The notes beneath the pieces are model-generated. The model was given only the letters and a program-made list of their open reading frames with translations, did no database searches and had not been told where the DNA came from. Positions 31,186 through 41,704 of a stretch of DNA of 64,000 bases are shown here, in pieces. The stretch is from Euborellia annulipes (taxonomy: Eukaryota > Arthropoda > Insecta > Dermaptera > Anisolabididae): contig JAKCPI010013819.1 in the NCBI GenBank assembly GCA_023213315.1, positions 1 to 64,000 on the forward strand, read 5' to 3'. The position numbers and the translations under genes are program-made. Numbering within the stretch: position 1 is the first letter of the stretch; each line of letters starts with the position of its first letter.

Positions 31186-31724
31186 TATTTATTAAAAGGA
31201 AATTTAAAAAATGTCAATTATACATATTTATTGACACGTCCACCAGTGAATAATTATTTCACTTAAGAAAAAAACCAATCAAATTAAAGTTATGCGAAGA
31301 TGAAATCCTGATAGATCGATTAGTCGACTCAGAAATCCCATAACTAATTAAATATTAATTAAAAATAAAAAAAAGTTTATTTCTGTAGTATTCTCGTGTT
31401 AAAATTTTATTATTATAAACCAATTCCTAACAGTTTTGATTTTATTCTTTTATGTTTCAGTTTTTTCCTAATAAATGTATCTATGCATAAAATACTTGTA
31501 TTTTTATTAAGTATTTGTTGAATGTACTAGGTTGTCCTTTATTTTATATTTAAAAATTGTCAACCCTATCCCTAACCCATGATTTTCAATCTAATCGTTA
31601 GAGCCGTTTACGAGAAACGGATAGAACTGCTCATTATAAAATATTTTTTGATTTCGATTAAAATGTAAAGGACAACTTCGCAAATTTAGCTTTTTCTCTG
31701 TCTCATGATTAATGTTTTGTAAAA
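31186..31724. mobile_element. Helitron 5' part inverted (about 31200-31645)
   Basis: The inverse of GAGCAATTCT..CGAAAACGGCTCTAACGATT is seen at 31590-31640, with 'ttattgacacgtccacc' like the 3720 region upstream. The ends are not defined. Confidence 0.45.
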
Positions 31725-33557
31725 TTTTTTACTTTATCCAATGCGAAGCATGGGGAAAGTATTGTAATCGGTCTCGCGGCAAGCGCGACTTCAAAGGGTC
31801 CTCAGGTAAAGACTACGGAACCCATGGACTCAATTAAAGTCACAAATTGTAGTATTCAATTAGGTTGAATTTTAGCACGTGACGGTTTTGCCAAAAATTA
31901 CATGGGGTCTCGTCGAGAGGCCAAAAAGTGCGATTTTTTCATTAAGTGCGTGCGGATGTATGGATGGATGGATGTTATCGTTTTTTTGGTCCACGATTTT
32001 TTCCACACCGTTGCACCGATTGAAATGAAATTGAAAACCTACCATTATTTTAACAAAATGAAGCGCTGATTAGTTTTTGGTACATATCGGCCCACAAACA
32101 TTAGTACTTTATTTCAGTACTTTTTTTAGTTTTTTCTAAATATCTTGAAAATGACTTAACCAATTTTGATGAAATTTAATATCCTAATTAAGTACCTTGG
32201 GGACCACAAAAAAGGTTAAATAAAGTTTTTAGTAAAATTATATTTTAAAGTACTTTACTCAAGAACATATTAATATTTCAAATGAATGTAAGAAGATCTG
32301 AAGTTTATTTTCTTTCAATAGTTTTGTAAAATTTTTTACTTTATCCAATGCGAAGCATAGGTAAAGTATTGTAATCGGTCTCGCGCCAAGCGCGACTTCA
32401 AAGGGTCCTCAGGTAAAGACTACGGAACCCATGGTCTCAATCAAAGTCACAAATTGTAGTATTCATTTAGGTTGAATTTTAGCACGTGACGGTTTTGCCA
32501 AAAATTACATGGGGTCTCGTCCAGAGGCCAAAAAGTGCGATTTTTTCATTTAGTGCGTGCGGATGGATGGATGGATGGATGTTACCGTTTTTTCGTCGAC
32601 GATTTTTTCCACACCGTTCAACCGATTGAAATGAAATTGAAAACCTACCATTACTTTAACAAAATGAAGCGCTGATTAGTTTTTGGTACATATCGGCCCA
32701 CAAACATTAGTACTTTATTCCAGTACTTTTTTAGTTTTTTCTAAATATCTTGAAAATGACTTAACCAATTTTGATGAAATTTAATATTCTAATTAAGTAC
32801 CTTGAGGACCACAAAAAAGGTTATATAAAGTTTTTAGTAAAATTATATTTTAAAGTACTTTACTCTAGAGTAAGATAGTACTTTTTTATAAATTCTTTAA
32901 AATTTATTCATTTGATCGGTTTAATATAGCTCATTTAACCTTGCTTAAGTAAGAATGGATAGGCTTCTCTCTGTGAAATGCTAAAAATTTGGGAGGAAAT
33001 TTTATAAGTAACCATAGCAACTGCGTTGTTTTCTTATCCGTTACCTTTGCTGAAGACATAGAGGAATCGACTTAAAATCAAAAATAGCGATTGATTCTCA
33101 TCTAATACTATGAGGAATAACCATTATTGCATTGACTTTTTTGATGTTTTGACTATTAATGGCAACCTCTACTGAAAACATGGAAGAATCGACTTAAAAT
33201 CAAAAAGACTAAATTCTTTTTGGTAAACAACTCAAGGTTGATTAATAGTGAAAACATCAAAAATGGAATGCAATAAGGTTATTCCTCTTAGTATTAGATA
33301 AGAATCGATTGTTATTTTTGATTTTAAGTCGATTCCTCCATGTCTTCAGCAATGGTTACCAATAATAACCGAAACGTTAAAAATCCAATGTAGAATGGTT
33401 ATTCCTCAAGTATTAGATGAGAATCGATGGCTATTTTTGAATTTAAGTCAAATGGACTGCAAATAGCAAGTGATATCTGATTAATAATAAAGGAATAAAC
33501 ATATTAATATTTCAAATGACTTTGGATAAAGTTTAGCAACGATCCGTTGCAGTTTAT
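31725..33557 (+). mobile_element. Helentron-like (HINE) element, long copy with duplicated head
   Basis: The hairpin head ACTTTATCCAATGCGAAGCA, then TGGGGAAAGT, occurs at 31734 and again at 32338, each followed by the same 600 bp (GGGTCCTCAGGTAAAGACTA; GGATGGATGGATG; CGGCCCACAAACATTAGTAC). Then come diverged units of about 118 bp (GATTTTAAGTCGATTCCTCC..AGAATCGAT) and the tail GGATAAAGTTTAGCAACGAT, then CCGTTGC. Short inverted ends ACTTTATCC/GGATAAAGT, terminal hairpins, a tandem-repeat zone and T-rich flanks are the plan of Helentron-derived, DINE-1-like elements. No Rep/helicase is present. Confidence 0.6.
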
Positions 33558-34047
33558 TTATTACATTCTTTACATTTTATTGATGTTCAAAAAATCTTTT
33601 TACCGTCTACTAAGTAGGTTTCTGTTGTAGAATATACTTTTTTTATTGCGGATGCGAATTATATCGTTTATTTACCCAATTGATCTCTTTATTTCCTATA
33701 GTTTAAATTATTTATTTTATCGAGTCATTACAAAAATTGCAATAAATTAAAAATTTCAAGTTGGAAATTTAAATTCCCACTCATTTGTAGCGCCATCTAG
33801 TGCATGAATGGATTCTACAATAAGGTACTTATTTTTTTATATGCTTAAATGGAACACACATATATCTTTTATCTATCATCTATGATGGAACATAACCAAT
33901 TGAAAATTATCAGTTGTCAAATCTTTTTTTACTTTATTTAAATTGTAAAAATATTCTTAAATATTATTTTATAGAAATATAACGTTTATAAAATAATTAT
34001 CTTAATCTTATAAGTATCATTAATTTCTATTTGAATATTAAGTAAAA
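33558..34047. promoter_or_regulatory. Upstream region of RRP36
   Basis: Free of the repeats seen elsewhere. AGCGCCATCTAGTG stands at 33789-33802. I have met this phrase in insect intergenic DNA, but its role is unproven. No TATA box is evident, as is usual for housekeeping genes. Confidence 0.3.
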
Positions 34048-34085
34048 ATGGGAAGAATTCTTCTCTAAACAAGTTGGAAGATAAG
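34048..34085 (+). CDS. RRP36: RRP36, possible first exon
   Basis: The stretch reads K-N-S-S-L-N-K-L-E-D-K in the frame that joins in phase 0, over donor AAG|GTTTGT, to the exon at 34159. An ATG at 34048 comes into that frame if its GGG is read as GGGG. RRP36 proteins usually have a longer acidic N-terminus, so either the start is further upstream or this family member is short. Confidence 0.4.
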
Positions 34086-34158
34086 GTTTGTAATTAAATT
34101 TTATATAGAATTGTCTCTTTTTAAATTTAAATTTTTAAATAAAAAGAATTAATTTTAG

Positions 34159-34444
34159 ACAACCATAAGGGAAGAATTGTCTCAAAACTTTCTTTTGAGG
34201 AATTACAAAAATTAAAGGAAAGTTTAGGAACAAATATATTATAATGAAGCAATGTTTGGGATCCAAAAGAAAAAACTTGAAAACTACACAAAGTGAATTC
34301 CTTAACGCGATAATCATAATAGACCAAGAGAAATGTCTTCCAAAAAAACCTGTATACACTGGTATAAAATGGGATACACAGGCGAAAAAACACATTCCAC
34401 GTGATCCAAGATTTGACAGCCTTTGTGGAACATTTAATGAAAAG
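34159..34444 (+). CDS. RRP36: RRP36 (rRNA processing 36), core exon
   Basis: The acceptor is AATTTTAG and the donor GAAAAG|GTTTGT. Three-frame reading gives the successive family blocks REELS, LSFEELQKLKESLGTN, YNEAMFG, HNRPREMSS, KKPV and RDPRFDSLCGTFNE. RRP36 is a nucleolar protein of 90S pre-ribosomes, needed for early cleavage of pre-rRNA towards 18S. Five one-base changes are needed, each in a homopolymer (CAAAAC, ATT, GGG, AAC and A7 near 34182, 34229, 34250, 34304 and 34341). Their net effect turns 286 nt into 285, phase 0 at both ends. That pattern argues for assembly error over a pseudogene. The C-terminal basic exon is not securely found; a candidate is at 40520. Confidence 0.8.
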
Positions 34445-34572
34445 GTTTGTCACTCATTGATTTTTTTTAATTATTTTAGAGATAAAATTTACAATATAGT
34501 TGGTTTCTTTCGACTAAATGGACGTAGCTTAATGGTGTATTAGTGAGATCCTCTAACTGGAACCTGTCGGTA

Positions 34573-35119
34573 TGGGTGAGTTTTTTTATCTTGAGACAGT
34601 CTTATAACTCAAAAACAGTGCATTATATGAAAAAAAGTTTCAATTAAAAGTTTATTTATATCAGGGGGAAACTAAACTATGCTATTGTTTGTCGACCTAG
34701 AACAAGCTTTCAAAGGGTATTTCGAGGTCAAGTTTTGTTTTTTAAATGGAAACCTATATGTTTCTGTACATATTCTGAATCTACAAAAAAAACTGAACAA
34801 CTTTTATTAGAACTATTTTTTTATACGACATCAAATAATAAAAAATATTAAATCAATTAGATCTCAAAAAAATTCTAATAATTATTTTTAACAATCATTC
34901 AACTTAATTATCAAATAATAATGGTCAAATATTTAATTATTAAATAAATAATTTAATAATAATTAATAATTTAATCATTTTGCGACACTGTTCTGAGACA
35001 TTCCAGAGTGTATCGCAAGTCTTTTGGATGAATTCCAGTTCCAATTTCGTTATTTTGGCCTGATTCAGTTTATTCGTAGCCTTTACATTTCTTCTTTTTT
35101 TTTTTAAACTGATTTACAA
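34573..35119 (-). mobile_element. Mariner-like (DUF4817) copy E, half element
   Basis: The intact terminal repeat (GGGTGAGTTTTTTTATCTTG) runs into the inverse of the transposase remnant (GACATTCCAGAGTGTATCGC, CTGGATGAATT-like). It stops at 35119 where the RTE LINE begins. Confidence 0.7.
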
Positions 35120-35125
35120 AGAATG

Positions 35126-35739
35126 GGATGGCAGGAGTGGGCATTATTATGAATAAAAAAATAGGGCAAAGGGTAAAGAATTATCTACAGGTAAGCAAAA
35201 GGATTGTTATGATCACAGTGGATTCGAAACCGAAAGATACTGTGATAATCCAGGTATACATGCCTACTACATCATATGAGGACCAAGATATAGAAGAAAT
35301 GTACGAACAAATTGAAAACCTGATGAAGCGCGTTAAAGGGGATGAAAATTTAATAATTATGGGGGATTGGAATGCAAGAGTAGGAAAAGGCAAAGAAGGA
35401 AAAGTGGTGGGCGAACACGGTCTAGGAAATAGGAATGAAAGGGGCGAAAGATTAATTGAATTTTGCAGTAAGCACAGTCTAGTAGTAGCAAACACACTCT
35501 TCCAACACCATCCAAGAAGGATCTACACGTGGAAAATGCCGAAAGACAAGGCGAGATTTCAAATAGATTACATATTAGTCAAACAAAGATTCAGAAATCA
35601 AGTAAAGGACTGCAAAAGCTATCCTGGGGCTGATATATCTAGTGATCACAATCTAATTGCGATGAAATGCCAACTAAAATTTAAAAAACTAATAAAAAAG
35701 GGGGGGGTCGCGAAAAAAACTGGGATATATCTAAATTAA
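35126..35739 (+). pseudogene. RTE-clade LINE: endonuclease domain
   Basis: An apurinic-like EEP endonuclease, the type often mis-annotated in insects as 'craniofacial development protein 2-like' because CFDP2 carries a BovB/RTE domain. Visible motifs are GVGIIMNKKIGQRVKNY at the start, VYMPTTSYED, LIIMGDWNARVG (catalytic D-N), the R-I-Y-T-W-K motif, FQIDYILV and the closing SDHNLI (catalytic D-H). It lacks about the first 70 residues (5' truncation). It leads into the RT part through a frameshift at a GGGGGGG run (35701-35707). Confidence 0.85.
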
Positions 35740-36665
35740 AAAATAAGGAAACCCAAAAACTCTTCGAAAACGTAATGAATAAGAAACTGGAAGAAAAAAC
35801 ACCCACAAATAATAAAGAAGAAGAAATCGAACAAGAATGGAATGATATGAAATCAAGCCTGGCCGAAACAGCCAACGAAGTCCTTCAATCAAAGAAAAAC
35901 GAAATTAAAAAGCCATGGGTAACAGACGAAATACTGCAACTGATTGACGAACGAAGAAAATTTAAGAACAGAAAAGACGAAGAAGGGAAAGAAACATATA
36001 AAAAATTAAGATGGAAAGTTATAAGAGAATGTAGAAAAGCAAAAGAAAAAATGATTCAAGAAAAATGTAAAGAAGTCAACGAAAATCTAGTATTGGGAAA
36101 AGTTGATGTAGCCTATAGGGCAATAAAAAGAAATTTTCAAGAAGACAAGCCAAAAAGCAAGAACATAAGAGATAAAGGAGGCCACATTATTCTAAACGAA
36201 AACGAACAGGCAAATAGATGGAAGGAACACCTAGAAGAACTCTATGGAGAAGAAAAAACAATGAACCCAATAGAAGAAGAAGAATCTGTGGACGAAAACG
36301 AATTAGGAGACCCCATACTCAGGTCAGAATTCGAGACAGCTTTGAAGGAACTAAAAAATAATAGAGCACCCGGAATAGACAATATACAAGCTGAAATCCT
36401 AAAGAACTCTGGAGAAAAGGCACGTGACAAACTTTTTGAACTAATTAGCAAAATCTATAAATTGGGAATCATCCCAAAAGATTTCCAAAAAAACAAAATA
36501 GTCACACTTCCCAAAAAAGACAGGCGCGGATAAATGTGAAAATTTCAGGACCATTAGCCTAACCTCACATGCCTCCAAAATCCTAACCAAAATAATCCAA
36601 AGAAGAATAGAACAAAGAGTTGAAGAAAATCTGGGGGAAGACCAGTTCGGCTTTAGAAGAATACC
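35740..36665 (+). pseudogene. RTE-clade LINE: linker and start of reverse transcriptase
   Basis: Open from 35775 (MNKKLEEKTPTNN) to 36533, with a charged linker (PWVTDEILQLIDERRKFKN) and RT blocks NNRAPGIDNIQAEILK and IPKDFQKNKIVTLPKKD. After a frameshift, RTISLTSHASKILTKIIQ and GEDQFGFRR follow. At 36666 it is cut by the nested Jockey/CR1-type LINE; the RT continues at 37402. Confidence 0.85.
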
Positions 36666-37400
36666 CTGAAAATGTGTGACAGCCTATCCATGTTGGGCGT
36701 CTCTGTCGCATCTGACCTGTCTTGGAATGAACACATCTCCTCTGTGGCGAAATCTGCAGCAAGGAAGATTGGCTTCTTATTCAGGTCCAAGCGATTTTAC
36801 AAACCCCCACAACTTCTCACCATCTACAAGGCCCAAATCCGCCCCTATCTCGAATACTGCTCTCATCTGTGGAGAGGAGCCTCAAAATATTCTCTTGCTA
36901 CCCTTGATGCAATTCAGAAACGAGCCGTCAGGCTAATTGACGATTCTACCCTCACCGACTCCCTCGACTCGTTGGCTCATCGAAGAGATGTCTCTGCCCT
37001 TTCCCTTTTCTATAGATACTATCACGGCAGGTGCTCTGATGAGATAAAATCAATAATTCCCCCCAAAGCATGCTTTGCACGCAGCACACGTTTTGCCGAC
37101 TCCCAACACTCTTTTGCGGTCAAATTGGAAAAGTGCCGGACCACTTCATTCGCGAATACATATATCCCCATGACTTCAAGGAACTGGAACTCTCTCCCAG
37201 CCTCTATCTTTCCCAGCACCTATGATCTTCAAACCTTCAAAACCAGGGTGCATAGACACCTACGTCTACACCCTCTCACTTAATCAACTTTCCCTTCTCT
37301 TCGGTAATGCAAGGGTCTTTCGAGATCCATAGGGGCTACACCTTTACTGGTGCACCCCTTCTTGCATTCGATTGCATTAAAAAAAAAAAAAAAAAAAAAA
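36666..37400 (+). mobile_element. Jockey/CR1-type LINE, 3' end, nested in the RTE copy
   Basis: The open frame 36672-37283 is the C-terminus after the RT palm: LGVSVASDLSWNEHI, ARKIGFLFRSKRFYKPPQL, YKAQIRPYLEYCSHLWRGA, RRDVSALSLFYRYYHGRCS, NWNSLPASIFPSTYDL. A 100-bp 3' UTR and a 20-base poly(A) follow, after which the host RTE resumes. The coding part is intact, so the insertion is recent or well conserved. It has lost everything 5' of the RT, so it is inactive. A 200-bp sister lies at 6421-6621. Confidence 0.85.
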
Positions 37401-37401
37401 G

Positions 37402-37653
37402 AGGACTAACATTCTTGAACAATAATAGAAAGGGCTTTTATCAGAAGAATTGTTACATGGTTCATGCCTAGAAAAGCTTCGTAAGTCATTGGGAATTATG
37501 TAAAATTTTAAAACGGCGATAAATTTAGGGAGAGAAGCTAATCTACAATCTATACCAAAACCAGATGGCAATAATAAATATTGGAGATGAGCAAAGAGAA
37601 GCAAAATAAAAAAAGGTGTAAGAAAGAGTTGTATGATTTTCAACTTATACATA
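37402..37653 (+). pseudogene. RTE reverse transcriptase, continuation after the nested LINE
   Basis: With frameshifts it reads KLIYNLYQNQMAIINIGDEQ, REAK and then IFNLYIE. The 'VLSP' before MIFNLYIE is deleted. It ends where the inverted RTE copy begins, at a TCATCATCATTGAG junction. Confidence 0.75.
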
Positions 37654-38758
37654 GAATCATCATCATTGAGTATACAGTCCTAAGACTGGTTTGATGCAAC
37701 AATCCGTCTCCACTCGACTCTGTCCCCCGCCAGCTGTTTGACCTCTCTAAATGTCTGGCATCCCATATCCCCAATTATTTGGTTGAAATATTCTAATCTG
37801 GGTCTTCCCCTTCCCCTTTTCTTTCCCACCTCCCCCTCCAAGATATCCCTAAGCAGTCCCCCATGTCTCAGTGTGTGCCCCATCATCTGACCTCTTCTCT
37901 TCTTCAGACTCTTCCACAAGGTTCTTCTTTCTCCGATTCTTCCAAGAACTTCTTCATTTGTAATTTTATCCATCCATTTGATATTCATCATTCTTCTGTA
38001 GCACCACATTTCGAAAGCCTCCAATCTCTTTCTCTCCGCTTTTCCAATTGTCCAGGTTTCACACCCGTACATGGCTATGCTCCATACATATGTCTTCAAT
38101 AGCAACTTCCTGTTTGCTAAGCTGATTGAGGAGGAGCATAGTAGTTTTTGTTTTGAATTAAACCCCATTTTTGCTTGGGCAATTCTTGATTTAATTTCGT
38201 TTTTGCTCCTCCCATCCCATGTTATTTTACTTCCTAGGTAGCGGAATTCCTTAACTCCTTCTAGGTTTTCTTGGTTAATTTTGATGCATTCCTGTCTCGT
38301 TTGTTCTTTTTTTGTACATACTAGGACCTTGGTTTTATTCTTGTTTATTTTCATTTTGATTTCTTCTATTAGGATTTGGTTAATTCCATTCAAGGCGTCC
38401 TCTAATTCTTTTTTTATTGCTTCCTAGAAGGGCAATGTCATCGGCAAATCTTAACATAGCGATCTTTTGACCTTGGATTTCTATACCTGTATCAATTTTG
38501 TCTTTGAATTCTTTAATCGCTTCTTCTATGTATAAGTTGAAAATCATGGGTGACAGCACACATCCTTGTCTTACACCTTTTTTTATTTTGGCTTCTCTTT
38601 GTTCATCACCAATATTTATAATTGCCGTCTGGTTTTGATATAGATTGTAGATTAGTCTTCTCTCTCTGAATTTTATTCCCGCCTGTTTTAATATTTTAAA
38701 CATAATTTCCCAATTGACGTTATCGAATGCTTTTTCTAGGTCTATGAATCCGATGTAG
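37654..38758 (-). pseudogene. Second RTE LINE copy, 3' half
   Basis: On the minus strand it starts inside the RT (GFIDLEKAFDNVNWEIM), then GVRQGCVLSPMIFNLYIEEA and the catalytic box MLRFADDIALLG. After one frameshift near 38390, KTKVLVCTKKEQTR.., FRYLGSKITWDGR, the Y-G-C-E-T-W-T motif and GRGRPRLEYFNQI run to the stop at 37680. The 3' end has the (TGA)n-type repeat TCAATGATGATGATT typical of RTE elements instead of poly(A). It is 5'-truncated at 38758. It is the same family as the plus-strand copy but independent of it: its tail is inserted at that copy's IFNLYIE codons. Confidence 0.85.
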
Positions 38759-39893
38759 ACTAAACTAGGCTATTGTTTGTTTACCTACAATAAGCTTTCA
38801 AGGATATTTCAAGGTCAAGTTCCGTTTTTTAAATGGAAACCTATATATTTGTTTACATATTCTGAATCTACAAAAAAAACTTAACAACTTTCATTAGAAC
38901 TATTTTTTATTCGACATCAAATAAACAAAATATTAAATCAATTAGATCTCAGAAAAAAGCCCTAATAATTATTTTTAACAATTATTCAGCTTAATGATCA
39001 ATTAATAAGATTAAGTAATTAATTATTAAATCGAAAAGTCAAAACAATGAAAATAAGTGTTTATAATGATCTTAAAACTTCATTATACACAGATTTAAGA
39101 GATTATTTTCTACTTATTAGAACAACTTAAAATTCTTGAGTTTAAAAAAGTTTATTTCTCGTGTCAATCCAGTAGATAGTTATATTGTATTACCATAATA
39201 AAAATGGATCATTTTTTGTTGAAGACAGAATTAAAATGGTCATAATTTATGGTGAATATGGAAGAAGTGTTATGGGGCTGCCATTGAAATGGATGCCGAG
39301 CATTTCCTGACAGGGATACACCCTCACGAGCTTCATTTTATCGTGTTGTAAATCTGTTAAAAAAACATCAGGAAATGTAAAGGGTACGAAGAAACTGAAA
39401 CATGCCAAAATAACGAAATTGAAACTGGAATTCATCCAGAAAACTTGCGATAACACTCTGGAATATCACAGAACAGTGTGGAAAATTTATTAGATTATTA
39501 ATTATTATTAAATTATTTATTTAATAATTAAATATTTGATCATTATTATATGATAATTAAGTTGAATAATTGTTAAAAATAATTATTAGGGTTTTTTTCT
39601 GAGATCTAATTGATTTAATATTTTGTTTATTTGATGTAGAATAAAAAAATAGTTCTTATGAAAGTTGTTCAGTTTTTTTCGTAGATTCAGAATATGTAAA
39701 CAAATATATAGGTTTCTATTTAAAAAACAGAACTTGACCTTGAAATACCCTTGAAAGCTTGTTGTAGGTAAACAAACAATAGCGTAGTTTAGTTTCCCCC
39801 TCCATATAAATAAACTTTTATTTGAAACTTTTTTTCATATAATGCACTGTTTTTGAGTTATAAGACTGTCTCAAGATAAAAAAACTCACCCGG
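38759..39893 (+). mobile_element. Mariner-like (DUF4817) copy F
   Basis: It begins inside the left repeat (ACTAAACTAGGCTATTG), abutting the truncated RTE 5' end, and ends in an intact CTCACCCGG|TATATA. The transposase remnant at 39206-39480 is frameshifted. Confidence 0.75.
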
Positions 39894-39911
39894 TATATAT
39901 ATATATATTTA

Positions 39912-40116
39912 TTTATTGTCACCGGGAACAAAGCCCATTTAGACAGCACATAAGTAAAGTGTTAGTAGGGTTAGTGAGGGAGCCGAGTTTTTAGCCGGTA
40001 GAAATTTTTATTTGCCAGCCAGGATCGAACCCCGGCCTTCCGCTCCAACATCGTCATAATCGATCGATGCCGAAGCAGGGCCAGCGCGTTAGCCGGCTCG
40101 GCTAACCCGACTCCCC
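39912..40116 (-). mobile_element. tRNA-derived SINE of a third family
   Basis: On the minus strand the head is GGGGAGTCGGGTTAGCCGAG. GGCTAACGCGCTGGCCCTGC and B box GGTTCGATCCT follow, then a 90-bp body. It has no poly(A). It abuts TA-repeat DNA next to mariner-like copy F. Confidence 0.65.
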
Positions 40117-40121
40117 ATATT

Positions 40122-40350
40122 TTGTTTAAAGTAAAGAAAATTTTGAAAAAAACTTAAAATTTAAAATACTAGGTAGGTTTCAAAAAAATAAAAGATAAGA
40201 TGCTTGTTTAGCACGACTCTATATATATTTCGGGGTATGAGCCCATCTTCAGGAGTTCACAAAGGACCTACCTAGTATTTTATATTTTAAATTTTAAAAA
40301 GTTTCTTAAATTTTTCAAAATTTTCTTTACTTTATTTAAAATGTTTCACC
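40122..40350. mobile_element. Foldback MITE with CTGAAGATGGGC motif
   Basis: AAATTTAAAATACTAGGTAG and its inverse CTACCTAGTATTTTATATTT flank a centre carrying, on the minus strand, CTCCTGAAGATGGGCTCATA, then CCCCGAAATATATA. Relatives without this centre are at 41010-41180 and 56515-56700. Confidence 0.65.
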
Positions 40351-40519
40351 AAGAACCCACACCACTCTCCCTTCTCAAAAATATTTTTGTTTCATAATTA
40401 TATTTTGTATGAAATCTCCCCCTAAAAAAATGTTTGTGAAATTAAACTATAAGCTTTACTCCAATTTCTTATAGCCCGGCATTATTATTTATTACTAAAT
40501 CAATTTTTATACTTAATAG

Positions 40520-40665
40520 CACGTAATATCATAATTAAAAGATATCGGTTCGAACTAAGTGGATTGAAGGATTATTATGGAATTTTTGATTTTTCGAATT
40601 TCACCCATGAAACACTGGACAAATTAAAGGGAAACCCAGAGTTAGAAAATTACTCGCTTAAATGA
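40520..40665 (+). CDS. Possible terminal exon, unrecognised (RRP36 tail?)
   Basis: After a TATACTTAATAG acceptor, a phase-1 frame reads IKRYRFELSGLKDYYGIFDF, then ETLDKLKGNPELENY, and stops at TGA (40663). One base further on a second frame gives SKREKKTSRKNYLIP. The pair LK..LENY plus K-R-x-K-x-S-x-K-x-x-x-x-P is reminiscent of the basic RRP36 C-terminus. It lies downstream of the RRP36 core exon on the same strand, but the first half does not look like RRP36. It could equally be an unrelated micro-exon gene's last exon. Confidence 0.3.
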
Positions 40666-40760
40666 AATCAATTTCAAATAAAAGTAAAAGAGAGAAAAAA
40701 ACTTCAAGAAAAAATTACTTAATACCTATTCCAAAAGAAATCAATGGGGGGGGGGCCTTC

Positions 40761-41009
40761 AAAAATAATGGCGAAAAATTAAAACATTTCTTGAAGTCTT
40801 TCCAGGCTTTAGTTCCTTATTTCATTTTGTTTATGATATATTAGTTTTTTGCCTATATCTCACTTACCACCCCCAATCTAGGGATATATCTAGACGAAGG
40901 AGCATGGAGCCCCCCCTTTATTACTACAAACATGAGTACAAAATTCTAATTCATTAGTAATATAAGTAATAACCATATAAAATAATGATTTTTTGAATTT
41001 TTTTTGAGG
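40761..41009. other. No gene recognised
   Basis: AT-rich sequence with a G-run at 40746 and C-rich phrases; no motif. Confidence 0.2.
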
Positions 41010-41180
41010 AACTTTTTAAAATTTAAAATAGAAAATACTAGATAGGTTTCACATAAATAAAAGATCAGATGCATGTTTAGCCGACTCAAGCTAGTGTTTA
41101 TATATTTTAAATTTTATAAAGTATTTAAAAAAAAAAAAAAAAAAAAAAAAACATTTTTAAATTTTCTTTATTTAATATGT
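41010..41180. mobile_element. Diverged foldback of the 40122 family
   Basis: TTTTTAAAATTTAAAATAGA, ATACTAGATAGGTTTCAC and the closing TTTAATATGTTTCAC match the family. A 28-base A-run splits it. Confidence 0.5.
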
Positions 41181-41316
41181 TTCACAAGAAACTACTCCAT
41201 TCTCCCTTAACAAGAGGGTAACTAACAACTGTTCTATAAACATTTCGATTTTTTGTGATTTTTTATCCATTTTTTTAACCAAAAGCTATAATATTCTAAC
41301 CTGTTCTTCGTTTTAG

Positions 41317-41562
41317 AAATACAAACATTTGACACTAGGACAAACTTTCCATGACTTTCTATTCTTTAATTATTGTAGGTATTTTAATCCAGAAGCATTG
41401 AAAATGATTTTTCTTCACGTTCCAGATATTTCTAAAATTGAATATGCAATTTCGAAAAGGGCACATCTCGCATATTTTGACAAATACACTTTTTCATATA
41501 AATGTAATCTAAAAGCTTCCCTGCACCTACTATGCTCGAAAAAGGCACAACTCTGGTATTAA
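41317..41562 (+). CDS. Possible terminal exon with a KYKH start, copy 1
   Basis: The acceptor is TTCTTCGTTTTAG. The exon is open for 81 codons from KYKHLTLGQTFHDFLF to a TAA at 41560, phase 0. The upstream 120 bp and the first codons are duplicated at 42590-42815. A 35-bp inverted copy of its middle (AATATGCAATTTCGAAAAGG) lies at 41668-41703, so part of it may be a small inverted repeat. No family is recognised and AATAAA is not obvious. Confidence 0.3.
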   Translation, partial: KYKHLTLGQTFHDFLFFNYCRYFNPEALKMIFLHVPDISKIEYAISKRAHLAYFDKYTFSYKCNLKASLHLLCSKKAQLWY

Positions 41563-41704
41563 TTTTACTGCCCCCAAAATGTAACTCAAAAATAAATTTT
41601 ATAAATTTTACACTACTTTAGAAAATAATTAGTTTTTTTTTCATTCCTGAACATTTTCAATTTTCAGACATGTGCCCTTTTCGAAATTGCATATTCAATT
41701 ATAT

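Noticed and set aside
34127..34453. Two minus-strand frames over 80 codons
   Set aside because: Both are antisense shadows of the RRP36 exon.
36242..36451. Minus-strand 69-codon frame
   Set aside because: Antisense of the RTE reverse transcriptase region, whose motifs are unmistakable on the plus strand.
37402..38758. Twin-primed single RTE insertion
   Set aside because: Twin priming puts the inverted 5' part upstream of the sense 3' part. Here the inverted copy's tail lies inside the other copy and both contain the same RT segment, so two insertions are needed.
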